Shown: positions 25,780-34,628, numbered from the stretch's first letter. The stretch is DNA of 64,000 nucleotides from an uncultured Christensenella sp. (GCA_910583995.1 CAJTYW010000002.1:124001-188000); one strand, 5' to 3'. The notes: generated by a model from the sequence alone, not told the origin. Made by a program: numbers and translations.

Positions 25780-25878
25780 ATTTGGTAAGTACAATTTAGT
25801 TTTTGCAAAAAATCTATTAAAATAGTGCAATCATCTACTTAAAAACTATGTTAAGTAAATTATACAATTTATTAATCC

Positions 25879-25907
25879 TTGACATAAAAAAGTATGTTTG
25901 CTATAAT
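25879..25907 (+). promoter_or_regulatory. consensus promoter upstream of the membrane protein/ABC ATPase pair
   Basis: TTGACA (25879-25884), 17 bases, TATAAT (25902-25907), 18 bases before ATG 25925. It may also serve pyrE. Confidence 0.75.
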
Positions 25908-25924
25908 AAAAAAAGGGAGCGACT

Positions 25925-26458
25925 ATGAAAAAAGTTATTGATTATATAATTCTTACAGTTTCACTAGTAGGAAATGTATTTGGTATTTTATCTTTGCTTA
26001 CAATTATTGGTGTTGCGGATATTATGCCATTTTATAAAAGTTTTGAACACATTTTGCTTGGCTATGTTATAGTAGTTATTTCTATGGCTATAGGCATAAT
26101 GTCATTCAATTTGTTTGCAGGAAGGCGTAAAAATCCTGCAAAAGCGATTTTGTCTATTGCTGTTACAACATACAGCACAATTTTGACAATTCCACTATTT
26201 TTGACATTTGTACTTTGCTTAATTCAAAAATTCGGTGCTACTTTTACAGGTTTTATTGACGGCTTTGTCGCACCTATTTACAATGATTTAGTATCTATTT
26301 TTAAGCCTGAATGGGCACAATATTTGATATTTATTGGCGGAATAATTATGGGTATTGCTTTTCTTGCTGTTCCTATTATTATGTGCATTGGTACTATTAA
26401 ACCTAAAAAAGACAAAAAATCAAAAAAAGATAAACAAGACGAATTTGTTATAGATTAA
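25925..26458 (+). CDS. membrane protein paired with an ABC ATPase
   Basis: 177 residues with four membrane helices (about 5-30, 38-60, 70-100, 125-155), a short glycine-rich middle and a very basic cytoplasmic tail (KPKKDKKSKKDKQDEFV). No ABC-permease signature (no EAA or FtsX motif) is visible, so it is not clearly the partner of the ATPase 2 bases downstream. The shared operon suggests cooperation. Function unknown. Confidence 0.5.
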   Translation: MKKVIDYIILTVSLVGNVFGILSLLTIIGVADIMPFYKSFEHILLGYVIVVISMAIGIMSFNLFAGRRKNPAKAILSIAVTTYSTILTIPLFLTFVLCLIQKFGATFTGFIDGFVAPIYNDLVSIFKPEWAQYLIFIGGIIMGIAFLAVPIIMCIGTIKPKKDKKSKKDKQDEFVID

Positions 26459-26460
26459 TT

Positions 26461-27129
26461 ATGATTTCTGTTAAAAACATTTCAAAAAAATATGGTAGGG
26501 GTACAAGTTCGTTTTTTGCACTCGAAGATGTAAGCTTTAATGTAGACGATGGCGAATTTGTAGTAATATTAGGGCAGTCCGGTTCGGGCAAGTCCACTAT
26601 TTTGAATATGATTGGCTGTATAGATAGCCCTACAAGCGGTACAATAATTGTTGATAGCGTTGATGTTACTAAAATGACAGGTAAACAATTGTGTGAGTAC
26701 AGGAATAAAAATATTGGTTTTGTTTTTCAATCATTTTATTTAGAGCCTGCGTATTCTGTAACTGATAATATCGTTTTGCCACTTACAATTGCGGGTGAAA
26801 AAAGACAAATTAAAGATGCAAAATCAAAAGAACTGCTAGAAAAACTTAATCTTACAGATAAAGCCCACGCAAAAACTTCTACTTTGTCAGGCGGACAAAA
26901 ACAGAGAGTTGCTATAGCAAGAGCGCTAGTTAATGACCCTAAAATTATTTTAGCGGACGAGCCTACAGGTAACCTTGATAGTAATAGTGGTGCAGAAGTA
27001 ATACAAATATTAAAAGAAATTTGTGCTAGCGGTAAAACAGTAATAATGGTAACGCATAATGAAGAGCAAGCATCTGTTGCAGACCATATTATTAGGTTGA
27101 AAGACGGCAAAATTATATTTGAAAAATAA
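26461..27129 (+). CDS. ABC transporter ATP-binding protein (LolD/MacB type)
   Basis: 222 residues with Walker A GQSGSGKSTILN, Q-loop FVFQSFYLEPAY, signature [15 protein letters not shown], Walker [13 protein letters not shown] and the switch histidine in VTHNEEQA. The small MacB/LolD subgroup fits the neighbouring FtsX system. No Shine-Dalgarno is seen 2 bases after the preceding stop, so translation is probably coupled. No FtsX permease of its own is encoded next to it; it may serve the membrane protein just upstream. Confidence 0.85.
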   Translation: MISVKNISKKYGRGTSSFFALEDVSFNVDDGEFVVILGQSGSGKSTILNMIGCIDSPTSGTIIVDSVDVTKMTGKQLCEYRNKNIGFVFQSFYLEPAYSVTDNIVLPLTIAGEKRQIKDAKSKELLEKLNLTDKAHAKTSTLSGGQKQRVAIARALVNDPKIILADEPTGNLDSNSGAEVIQILKEICASGKTVIMVTHNEEQASVADHIIRLKDGKIIFEK

Positions 27130-27168
27130 TTAAAATTAGATAATACAATATTTAGGAGATATATTTTT

Positions 27169-27741
27169 ATGATGACTAATGAACAAGTTTTGGAAATTTT
27201 TCAAAAAACAGGCGGTGTGCTAAAAGGACACTTTAAATTGACTTCAGGCAGACACAGCGACACTTATATGCAATGTGCAAAATTGTTTGTAGATACTGAA
27301 TCTGCAGCAACTCTTTGCGGTGAACTTGCACAAAAACTTAAAGGTATTCCTTGCGATATAGTTGTTTCACCTGCAGTTGGTGGTATTTTAATGGGGTATG
27401 AAATGGCAAGACAATTGCACGTGCCTAATATTTTTGCAGAAAGAGAAAATGGTGTTATGACTTTCAGAAGAGGTTTCTCTTTACCTGAAAATGCAAATGT
27501 TATTGTTGTTGAAGACGTTGTAACAACAGGCGGTTCTGTAAAAGAAGTTGTAAAACTTGTACAAGAGAGCGGTTGCACAGTAAGTGCTGTTGCAAGTATC
27601 GTTGACAGAAGTAATGGTAAAGTTGATTTTGGTGTTAAGTTTGTAAATCTTTTATCAATGGAAGTTGTGTCTTTCGAGCCAGAAGAATGTCCACTTTGCA
27701 AACAAGGTTTACCAATTTATAAACCAGGCAGCAGAGCATAA
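27169..27741 (+). CDS. pyrE: orotate phosphoribosyltransferase
   Basis: 190 residues. PRPP-binding loop IVVEDVVTTGGSVKEVVK and the motif DIVVSPAVGGILMGYEMA identify OPRTase, which joins orotate to PRPP to form orotidine-5'-phosphate in pyrimidine synthesis. N-terminal FKLTSGRHSDTYMQCAK is the substrate-binding segment. Closing residues form an extra ECPLCKQGLPIYKPGSRA tail, as in several Clostridial PyrE proteins. Unusually, pyrE stands apart from other pyr genes here. AGGAGA lies 10 bases upstream, so ATG 27169 is used. Confidence 0.92.
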   Translation: MMTNEQVLEIFQKTGGVLKGHFKLTSGRHSDTYMQCAKLFVDTESAATLCGELAQKLKGIPCDIVVSPAVGGILMGYEMARQLHVPNIFAERENGVMTFRRGFSLPENANVIVVEDVVTTGGSVKEVVKLVQESGCTVSAVASIVDRSNGKVDFGVKFVNLLSMEVVSFEPEECPLCKQGLPIYKPGSRA

Positions 27742-27780
27742 TTTAAAATTTATCAAAAATTTTATTTAAATTGTTAACAA

Positions 27781-27812
27781 AAAAAATCTGCGATAAAATC
27801 GCAGATTTTTGC
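27781..27812 (+). terminator. terminator after pyrE
   Basis: Arms AAAAATCTGCGA and TCGCAGATTTTT around TAAAA, then T-rich. Confidence 0.85.
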
Positions 27813-27864
27813 ATTTATAATTCAGCATTATGAATTTTTATAATGTTTTTACTCATTATATTTA

Positions 27865-28033
27865 AAAAGTGTCAGAAAAAGTATACTTTTTCTGACACTT
27901 TTATTTTATGTTAGTTTGATAAGTTTTGGTTATAAAATTGGCAAATTTTACCTTTTTTTACTATTTTATTATACAAAATAAATTATTTTTTGTCAAGTAT
28001 AATTTGTCAGAAAAAGTATACATTTACTGACAA
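27865..28033. repeat. pair of related palindromes flanking 100 bp of AT-rich DNA
   Basis: Copy 1 (27865-27902) is a perfect 38-bp palindrome without loop; each 19-base arm begins AAAAGTGTCAGAAAAAGTA or is its complement. Copy 2 (28004-28033) keeps TTGTCAG and CTGACAA outer arms with two inner mismatches. Both contain TGTCAGAAAAAGTATAC. Nothing else is coded between pyrE and 28146. The layout could be a miniature mobile element with palindromic ends, or two operators; copy 1 could also act as a bidirectional terminator. Confidence 0.6.
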
Positions 28034-28145
28034 TTTGAAAAATGATTTATAGTGAATATGTTTGATTTTATTGTTTAAAATCTTGCGAAAATCGGTACTA
28101 AATTTAATATTTTTGTAAATTGAACTAATTAAAAGGAGTGATAAA

Positions 28146-28877
28146 ATGAGTGAAAAAGTAGAAAAAACTTCCACAATATTGGTGTCGGATATTGTAAAAA
28201 CGGTATTCAGTTTTTTAATTGTTGCATTTTTTGTTATCATTATGAGTTTAATAACTGTAAAGGAATTAAAGGGCTTTTCTTATGGAAAAGTGAATACAAT
28301 CAATATTTCCGACACAAAAGAAGAAGTAGAAAAAACACTTGGCAAACCGACAAATGTTGATGGGGATTATTATGAATATTACAGCCGTAGCTATAGAGAT
28401 GTTGTAAATGGTGTGAAAAAAATATTCGGTGATTCTTATACAGATGATATGCAATTAAGCGATGTAAAAAATCTTTTAGATGAAAGTTCTGAAAATTATA
28501 AACAACAAATAGATAGCTTAAAAACTTTAAAATATGATTATATTTGTATCAAGTTTGACAGGCGTGAGCAAGTTGAATGGTTAGTGCTTGATAAAGAAAT
28601 TTCATTAATTGAAGAACCTGATAAAGAAATTTATTGGCAAAATTTATTCACAGATGTTATCAAACCTGACGAGTCTATAGATTTAATATATCAAATATCG
28701 TATAAAGATGGCAGTTTGTATAAATTTGTCATAGAAAAAAATTTTACGCCTGAAAGCAAAAAATTTGAAACAGATTTTATATTAAATAAAATATTTTTAC
28801 CAAAAACATTTCAAGGTGTAGATTATTGGGGAAAAGAGTTTAGTAAATCAATTAAATTAACAATATCAGAAGATTAA
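28146..28877 (+). CDS. membrane-anchored protein with outer-membrane-assembly-like (SmpA/BamE-type) domain
   Basis: 243 residues. One membrane helix (about 18-37: TVFSFLIVAFFVIIMSLI) is followed by NISDTKEEVEKTLGKPTNVDG, the pattern of SmpA/OmlA-fold domains that recur in Firmicutes lipoproteins, and then a longer domain (about 90-243). The same segment and following domain recur in the next gene (IDIGTKQEEVKAILGEPY). No catalytic motif. The two genes are 11 bases apart and form an operon, probably of envelope function. Confidence 0.5.
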   Translation: MSEKVEKTSTILVSDIVKTVFSFLIVAFFVIIMSLITVKELKGFSYGKVNTINISDTKEEVEKTLGKPTNVDGDYYEYYSRSYRDVVNGVKKIFGDSYTDDMQLSDVKNLLDESSENYKQQIDSLKTLKYDYICIKFDRREQVEWLVLDKEISLIEEPDKEIYWQNLFTDVIKPDESIDLIYQISYKDGSLYKFVIEKNFTPESKKFETDFILNKIFLPKTFQGVDYWGKEFSKSIKLTISED

Positions 28878-28888
28878 GGAGGGGAAAA

Positions 28889-30280
28889 ATGTTTTGTCAA
28901 AATTGTGGTACGGAATATGAAGGAAATTTTTGTCCAAATTGCGGTTCAAAAGGTGATGAATTGCAATTTAGTAGATGTCCTAATTGCGGGGCAGAAAGAT
29001 TAAATAATGCAGCTTTTTGCGGTGTATGTGGTTATAACTTTATAAAAAGAAAAGGGAAATTACCAAAAATTAGTTTTAAAGGTTTATTTGAAAAAATTTA
29101 TAGATACATTGGTAGTATTTTAGCATTATTTGGCGGTGTTATGGGGCTTATTTGCTTGTTTATGCCAGCTTTGGTTGAAAGCTTTTTTGGTGTTTCAGAG
29201 TCAGTAGGTTCTGTTGCAGTAGCATTAGTAGGTGGTATGAATACAAGCTTATGTATAGCTGCAGTTATTTTGGTTGTAACATCAAGTATATGTATTTTAT
29301 ATGGTATTTATCAGTTATTTTCGGCAATATGGTATCCTTATGACTTGGTTGAAAACAAACTTTGCTGGGTACTTGATATTGTGGTATGTTTGTTATTTAT
29401 GGTTTCCGGCTTTGTGGCTTATTCAGCTTGTAGTTCAGTTGATTATGCAGGAGCAAAACTAGGCACAGGATTTATTATGAGCATAGTATATGGTGCTATC
29501 GGATTGCTTGTTGTAACAGGAAAAATTGTTTTGGAAGTTAAAGTTTTGGATTCATACAAACTAATGAAAAAAGCTGAAAAGAAAAAAGTTAATCCAAAAG
29601 TTAGTTTAGCTTTTAAAATAGTAACTATAATAGTTGTTTCTATCATTGTTTTGGTTTGTGTGTTTGCAAATTTACTTAACATTTTTAAAACAAGTACAAT
29701 TAACAGAATTGATATAGGCACAAAGCAGGAAGAAGTTAAAGCTATATTAGGTGAGCCGTATAGAAAGAGTGATTTTATATGGGAGTATTATGATAAAGAA
29801 TACATAAAATTGGATAGACAACTGAAAAAACTTCAAGGTGATGATTCCGATATGAGCATTGTTCGTGCAAAAGACGAAGATTTTGACTTTGACGAAGACG
29901 ATTTGGACGATTTGTTTGGAGACTTGGATAAAGAATTAAAACTTGAAGAAAAACTTAAAAATTTGGTTTATAAATTTATTAGAGTAGAGTTTGACAGCGA
30001 AAAAAGAGTTTCAAGTATCATATTTGATAAAAAGAAGTGTGATAAAGAAAATTATGTTGCTAAAAAAGCGGTTAAAGAAGTAGAAATTATTACGACCAGA
30101 TTATATAAAGATGAAGCGAACGATATTGCAGCTAGCGTGATTTATGAAGACGGAAGTCTTGAAAAAACAGTTGTGCAAACTGTATTTTTTGAGAATGGTA
30201 GCTCAAGGCAGCTTACAATTGAGTGGACAGATAGATATGGTAATAAGATAAAAAAAGATGCAAGCTTTACAATTTATTAA
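28889..30280 (+). CDS. zinc-ribbon membrane protein with SmpA-like C-terminal domain
   Basis: 463 residues. The N-terminus carries a double zinc ribbon (CQNCGTEYEGNFCPNCGSKG, then CPNCGAERLNNAAFCGVCGY), followed by four membrane helices (about 70-100, 115-150, 165-190, 190-220), another helix near 250, and the domain shared with the 28146 protein. An acidic stretch (DEDFDFDEDDLDDLFGDLD) interrupts that domain. It looks like a fusion of a zinc-ribbon membrane module to a copy of the neighbour. Function unknown. Confidence 0.6.
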   Translation: MFCQNCGTEYEGNFCPNCGSKGDELQFSRCPNCGAERLNNAAFCGVCGYNFIKRKGKLPKISFKGLFEKIYRYIGSILALFGGVMGLICLFMPALVESFFGVSESVGSVAVALVGGMNTSLCIAAVILVVTSSICILYGIYQLFSAIWYPYDLVENKLCWVLDIVVCLLFMVSGFVAYSACSSVDYAGAKLGTGFIMSIVYGAIGLLVVTGKIVLEVKVLDSYKLMKKAEKKKVNPKVSLAFKIVTIIVVSIIVLVCVFANLLNIFKTSTINRIDIGTKQEEVKAILGEPYRKSDFIWEYYDKEYIKLDRQLKKLQGDDSDMSIVRAKDEDFDFDEDDLDDLFGDLDKELKLEEKLKNLVYKFIRVEFDSEKRVSSIIFDKKKCDKENYVAKKAVKEVEIITTRLYKDEANDIAASVIYEDGSLEKTVVQTVFFENGSSRQLTIEWTDRYGNKIKKDASFTIY

Positions 30281-30292
30281 AATTTATAAACA

Positions 30293-30323
30293 AAATCCCC
30301 AACTTTTAATGAGTTGGGGATTT
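30293..30323. terminator. bidirectional terminator
   Basis: Arms AAATCCCCAACT and AGTTGGGGATTT around TTTAATG, between converging genes ending at 30280 and 30341. Confidence 0.85.
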
Positions 30324-30340
30324 ATATACATAAAAATATT

Positions 30341-30592
30341 TTATTGATTATTTTGATTTTTATAAATCTCAAGTGCAGTTGCCAATTGGTCAGGGCAGCT
30401 TGTGTTACCACGGCATCTAATGCCTTTTAGTAAAGTTATTACATCGTCGATATTTCTTCCAATAGCAAGTTTTGCCACACCTTGAGTGTTGCCACGACAA
30501 CCGCCTACAATTTTTAGCTCTGTAATAATATTATCTTTTACATCAAAAAGTATTTCGTTTGAGCAAACGCCCCTTGTTTTGTATGTATACAT
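30341..30592 (-). CDS. TSCPD-domain protein (TIGR03905 type)
   Basis: 83 residues. Motifs KTRGVCSNEILFDVKD, VGGCRGNTQGVAKLAIG, and GIRCRGNTSCPDQLATAL define the TSCPD domain, which is also the C-terminal extension of class II ribonucleotide reductase (NrdJ). Stand-alone copies are common in Clostridia; role unknown but thought to act in metal or cysteine chemistry. The start at 30592 is chosen because AGGAGA lies 5 bases upstream; the longer frame to 30613 has none. Single-gene unit. Confidence 0.82.
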   Translation of the reverse strand: MYTYKTRGVCSNEILFDVKDNIITELKIVGGCRGNTQGVAKLAIGRNIDDVITLLKGIRCRGNTSCPDQLATALEIYKNQNNQ

Positions 30593-30711
30593 AATTTCTC
30601 CTATCTTTGTCACAAAATTTGCGATATTGCTATAGTAATTTACTTTAAATTTCTTATTGGTTTAATTAAACTTAAATATAAAAAAAGTGAATACAAAATA
30701 TTCACAATTTT

Positions 30712-31230
30712 TTACTCAAGTAACTGAGAGTGTAAAAACTCATAAACGCTTGGTGCCTTTTCAATCCAATTTTTATAAAGCCATCTTGCTCTTGCTTTGT
30801 TTTGCACACAAAGTCTTAAATCCAAAAGCGGTTGAGCAGGGGTGTCAATACGCAAAATAACTGTATATGAGCCATCGTCATTCATAAAATAATCGCTAAA
30901 ATAATCTTGCAAACGACGATAATGGCAACGTTGTTCTTTAACAGTTGCCTTTATTTCATCTCGTTTGGAAAGAGGTATTTCCTTGTAAAAAATACTCAAA
31001 CATTCCTTACCTTTATTTGATAGTGTATATAATTTCTCGTTATTTTTGCTTATGTCTACAATATGTCCAACTTCAATAAGGTCCACCACGCAATCTTTAC
31101 AATCCATAAAACCGACCCACTTATTTGCATCGCAAATTTCAGTTAATGTATCGATTTTCAAAGGGATTTCCATACAATCCATAACAAAAAGCAGAATAAC
31201 TTTGTTAAGCGCTCTGTCCTTTAATTGCAT
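30712..31230 (-). CDS. DUF4364 family protein
   Basis: 172 residues. The N-terminal helical part resembles a winged helix (LNKVILLFVMDCMEIPLKID, DLIEVGHIVDISKNNEKLYT), followed by a C-terminal domain (DDGSYTVILRIDTPAQPLLD; RARWLYKNWIEKAPSVYEF). DUF4364 is a conserved Clostridial family, possibly a transcriptional regulator. Its start codon shares one base with the stop of the HPr-like gene (TAATG), so the two are coupled. This pairing is common in Clostridia. Confidence 0.8.
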   Translation of the reverse strand: MQLKDRALNKVILLFVMDCMEIPLKIDTLTEICDANKWVGFMDCKDCVVDLIEVGHIVDISKNNEKLYTLSNKGKECLSIFYKEIPLSKRDEIKATVKEQRCHYRRLQDYFSDYFMNDDGSYTVILRIDTPAQPLLDLRLCVQNKARARWLYKNWIEKAPSVYEFLHSQLLE

Positions 31231-31460
31231 TATTTAATGATAAACTCCTCTAAGCTTTTTAGTAAATCTTCGCAGTCATTGTCATAAATTTCCAATGTGA
31301 TTGGCTTTGATAAATCCAAACTGAAAATACCAAGAATACTTTTTGCATCAACAACATATCTGCCTGAGCGAAGGTCAAGTTCACCAGGGAAGACAGCCAC
31401 TTTTTGCACAAAAGATTTTACGTGTTCTGCAAGTTTTAATTTAATTTGTACTGATTTCAT
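31230..31460 (-). CDS. HPr-family protein lacking the usual phosphorylatable histidine
   Basis: 76 residues with the HPr fold, including VVDAKSILGIFSLDLSKPI around the Ser46 site. By alignment the catalytic His15-Ala-Arg-Pro segment is replaced: the region reads LKLAEHVKSFVQKV, without HARP. So it probably does not carry phosphate from enzyme I. Like Crh in Bacillus it may act through Ser46 phosphorylation; that is inference. Start at 31460 is supported by GGAGGG just upstream; the longer frame to 31484 is not. Confidence 0.75.
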   Translation of the reverse strand: MKSVQIKLKLAEHVKSFVQKVAVFPGELDLRSGRYVVDAKSILGIFSLDLSKPITLEIYDNDCEDLLKSLEEFIIK

Positions 31461-31624
31461 AAACCCTCCAATTCTATATTGCAATCTTTTAAATATATGT
31501 TAAACCGCAATATAATTTTATTACAATATTAGTATACACTATTATAAGTAATTTTGCAAGAAAAAATGACAATTAGTTGCAATATTATTATTAATGTGTT
31601 AAAATAAGATTGTCGGAGGATAGT

Positions 31625-32338
31625 ATGAAAAATTCAAATGAAGAACTAATTAAATCTTTTAAAATGTTGTATATTGAACTTGAAAGGTCCAATTTTATAA
31701 TGTCAAGTGATATTATTACTAAAATTTTGAAATTTGTAACTACAAACGAACCATTGTTTTTTGCGGTAAGACACGCTAGTCAAAACTTTGATTTTGATAG
31801 TATTTTTAACGAATCAATGGCAGGTGGCAGATTAAAAATGCCTGAAGACGATTATAAAATTATTGTACTTGTTACAAAAATCTTGTTTGATATTGATAGG
31901 GGCAATATAGATTATTTGAATTTTTTGAACAATATTTTTCCGCGTGTTAATATTTCAGATAGCTTTATTGATTTTTGTAATGGTATAGTTTTGCCTTATG
32001 TGCAAGCATTTGAAAGGTTGCTTAGTCAAAAGGACAGAGTAGTTGATGCGGAATTTAATGTGCAAACAAAAAGTTTACCTAGAGAGTTAGTTGATTTACT
32101 TAACAACAATATTATTTCTATAAGCGACCAAATAGTAGGCGACAAAACATTATCCGATGAGATAAGACGCGAAATTTATGTGATTTTGGAAGGTTTGTGT
32201 TTTGCGGTAGAAAGCGGAAATACAATGTTAATCAAGTCGTTATGGCTGGGGTTAAAATATGCACTACTTGCAAACAGAGCATATACAAGCCAAGTTAAAG
32301 CGTTTGAAAACGAACTTAAAAATTATAGCATAATTTAA
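31625..32338 (+). CDS. conserved-type helical protein upstream of pcrA, unknown function
   Basis: 237 residues from ATG 31625, with GGAGGA four bases upstream (TTG 31610 would put that site in the coding region). Mostly alpha-helical, soluble, no cysteine motifs; landmarks NFDFDSIFNESMAGGRLKMP, FLNNIFPRVNISDSF, and GLCFAVESGNTMLIKSLWLG. Not recognised. It ends 62 bases before pcrA with a weak hairpin between, so it may be partly co-transcribed with DNA repair genes. Confidence 0.45.
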   Translation: MKNSNEELIKSFKMLYIELERSNFIMSSDIITKILKFVTTNEPLFFAVRHASQNFDFDSIFNESMAGGRLKMPEDDYKIIVLVTKILFDIDRGNIDYLNFLNNIFPRVNISDSFIDFCNGIVLPYVQAFERLLSQKDRVVDAEFNVQTKSLPRELVDLLNNNIISISDQIVGDKTLSDEIRREIYVILEGLCFAVESGNTMLIKSLWLGLKYALLANRAYTSQVKAFENELKNYSII

Positions 32339-32343
32339 AATAT

Positions 32344-32370
32344 ACCCGTGCAAAAGTGCGGGTAAATTTA
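32344..32370 (+). terminator. weak hairpin between 31625 gene and pcrA
   Basis: ACCCGTGC and GTGCGGGT pair (two wobble) around AAAA. The T-tract is poor, so read-through is likely. Confidence 0.4.
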
Positions 32371-32399
32371 ATAAAAATTGTAAAAAGGTAATAACATAT

Positions 32400-34553
32400 A
32401 TGGATTATACAAAATTATTGAATGACGAACAACTTTTGCCCGTTTATGACACTGAAGGTGCTGTTTTAGTGCTTGCAGGTGCAGGTAGTGGCAAAACGCG
32501 CGTGCTTACTCATAGGATAGCTTACCTACTTGACGAAAAAGGTGTGGACGGCTACAATATTTTAGCAATAACTTTTACAAACAAAGCCGCACGCGAAATG
32601 TTAGAGAGAGTTTATAAAATTACTGGTAGGAGTGATATTTGGATATCGACCTTCCATAGTTTTTGTGCAAAAATTTTGCGTTATGAAATAGAAAAAATGG
32701 GTTATTCGTCTAACTTTTCCATATTTACCGCATCTGATAGCAACCGCCTAATCACAAGAATAGTTAAGGAACTTAATATTGACGAAAAAGAAGCTAAAAA
32801 CATAAAAAGTCATATAAGCAATGTAAAAAATATAGGTGCAGATATTGACGAGTATTGTAATGCTTTATGTAGTAAAAATGCAGATATTATAAAGCAAGTT
32901 TATCTTGTGTATGAAAAGCAACTTAAAGAAAACAATGCTTTAGATTTTGACGATTTGCTATTAAAAACAGTGCAATTATTTAAGGATTTTCCTGAAGTAA
33001 GAGCAAAATATCAAGAGAGATTTAAATATATTCACGTGGACGAGTTTCAGGATACAAACAAAATACAAATGTTGCTTGTGCGTATGCTTGCATACAAACA
33101 CGGCAATCTTTTTGTAGTAGGTGACGACGACCAAAGCATTTATGGTTGGCGTGGTGCAGAAGTAGGCAATATACTTAATTTTAAAGGTACATATCCTAAT
33201 TGCAAAATTTATAAATTGCAACAAAATTACCGCAGTACTCAAAATATACTTGATTGTGCAAACAAAGTTATTGCAAAAAACAAGCAGCGTATGGGTAAAG
33301 AGCTTTGGACAAATGGTGATGCAGGTGTCAAAGTAGTTTACAAGTCTTGTTATAACGATAAAGAAGAAGTTGATTATGTACTTGGTGAAATAAGAAAACT
33401 TTGTGATTATAACGGCTATTCATTAAACGATTTTGCAATTTTAGTAAGGCTAAATAGCTTAACTCGTAACTTTGAAGAAAAAATGAATATGTATGGCATA
33501 AAATATAAGCTTATTGGTGGTTTTAAATTTTATGACAGAAAAGAAATTATGGATACCATTGCATATCTAAGAATGATTGCAAATCCGCTTGATAGCGAAA
33601 GCATAGCAAGAATAATCAATTTTCCAAAACGGGGAATAGGCGAAACGGCTATACAAAGATTAAGAGATTATTGTTCTCAGTCGGACAAACCTATGATTAC
33701 AGCATTGCTTGAGATAGACGAAAATCCTGTCCTGAACAAAGGTATGAGAGATAAGTTTTCAAAATTCACAAACTTGATTGTGGATTTAATGCGTGCAAAA
33801 CTAGAAATGAAGTTTGAAGACTTTGCAAAATATCTTGTGGAAAAAGTTGATTTTTATCAAGCTTATGATATAGATAATCCAGAAGATAAAAATAAACTTG
33901 AAAATATAGACGAGTTTATGACAATAATTCACGAGTATTGTGAGCAAAACGAAGGTGCAACCCTTGAAAGCTTTATGCAGTCTATATCATTGGTAAGTGA
34001 CGGAGACGACAGCGAAGAAGGAGAGTTTGTTACAGTTGCAACAGTACACGGAGTTAAAGGACTTGAGTATAAAATTGTATTTATAGTCGGTTTGGAAGAA
34101 AATATTTTTCCAAGTGGCAGGGCTTTAGGTAATCCTTTTGAAATGGAAGAAGAACGCCGTTGTATGTATGTTGCCATAACAAGAGCGCAAGAACGATTGT
34201 ATTTGACAAGTGCAGGTAATCGCTATAGATTTGGCAAAGTGGAGTATAATCTTGTTAGTAGGTTTGTGGAAGAAGCAGGACTTATAGAAAAAGACCCAGC
34301 ACAATTTACACCGCTTAAAATTTCCGAGTATGCTAATCTTACAAAAGAAAGACCTATTACTAAATCAAACAATATCCGCCCAAATGTCAACAAAGATATT
34401 TCGGTATTTAATGTGGGAAGTGCAGTAGTTCACTCAAGATACGGCGAAGGTGTGATAATAGCTTTAGATGGTTCTACAGCAACAATTTTGTTTGCAAAAC
34501 TGGGTAATAAAAATTTCAATCTTGAGCTTGCACCAATAGAATTGAAAAAATAA
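32400..34553 (+). CDS. pcrA: ATP-dependent DNA helicase PcrA/UvrD
   Basis: 717 residues. Superfamily 1A motifs are all present: Q motif LLNDEQLLPV, Walker A GAGSGKTRVL, TFTNKAAREML, motif II VDEFQDTN, motif III GDDDQSIYGWRGA, motif IV QNYRST, and motif VI YVAITRAQERLYL. The C-terminus (about 655-717) holds the RNA-polymerase-binding Tudor-like domain (GSAVVHSRYGEGVIIALDG). PcrA unwinds DNA in nucleotide excision repair and replication restart. It lies directly upstream of ligA, the usual Firmicutes pairing. Confidence 0.95.
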   Translation: MDYTKLLNDEQLLPVYDTEGAVLVLAGAGSGKTRVLTHRIAYLLDEKGVDGYNILAITFTNKAAREMLERVYKITGRSDIWISTFHSFCAKILRYEIEKMGYSSNFSIFTASDSNRLITRIVKELNIDEKEAKNIKSHISNVKNIGADIDEYCNALCSKNADIIKQVYLVYEKQLKENNALDFDDLLLKTVQLFKDFPEVRAKYQERFKYIHVDEFQDTNKIQMLLVRMLAYKHGNLFVVGDDDQSIYGWRGAEVGNILNFKGTYPNCKIYKLQQNYRSTQNILDCANKVIAKNKQRMGKELWTNGDAGVKVVYKSCYNDKEEVDYVLGEIRKLCDYNGYSLNDFAILVRLNSLTRNFEEKMNMYGIKYKLIGGFKFYDRKEIMDTIAYLRMIANPLDSESIARIINFPKRGIGETAIQRLRDYCSQSDKPMITALLEIDENPVLNKGMRDKFSKFTNLIVDLMRAKLEMKFEDFAKYLVEKVDFYQAYDIDNPEDKNKLENIDEFMTIIHEYCEQNEGATLESFMQSISLVSDGDDSEEGEFVTVATVHGVKGLEYKIVFIVGLEENIFPSGRALGNPFEMEEERRCMYVAITRAQERLYLTSAGNRYRFGKVEYNLVSRFVEEAGLIEKDPAQFTPLKISEYANLTKERPITKSNNIRPNVNKDISVFNVGSAVVHSRYGEGVIIALDGSTATILFAKLGNKNFNLELAPIELKK

Positions 34554-34628
34554 AACTAACAAAAAATCAAAATAAAACCGCTGAAAATCGGTATTAAATC
34601 AAAAATAATTTAATTGCAGGTATTAAAT

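Noticed and set aside
27865..27902. Palindrome as plain terminator only
   Set aside because: A strong terminator (27781-27812) already ends pyrE, and a related palindrome without T-run occurs 100 bases away; annotated as a repeat instead.
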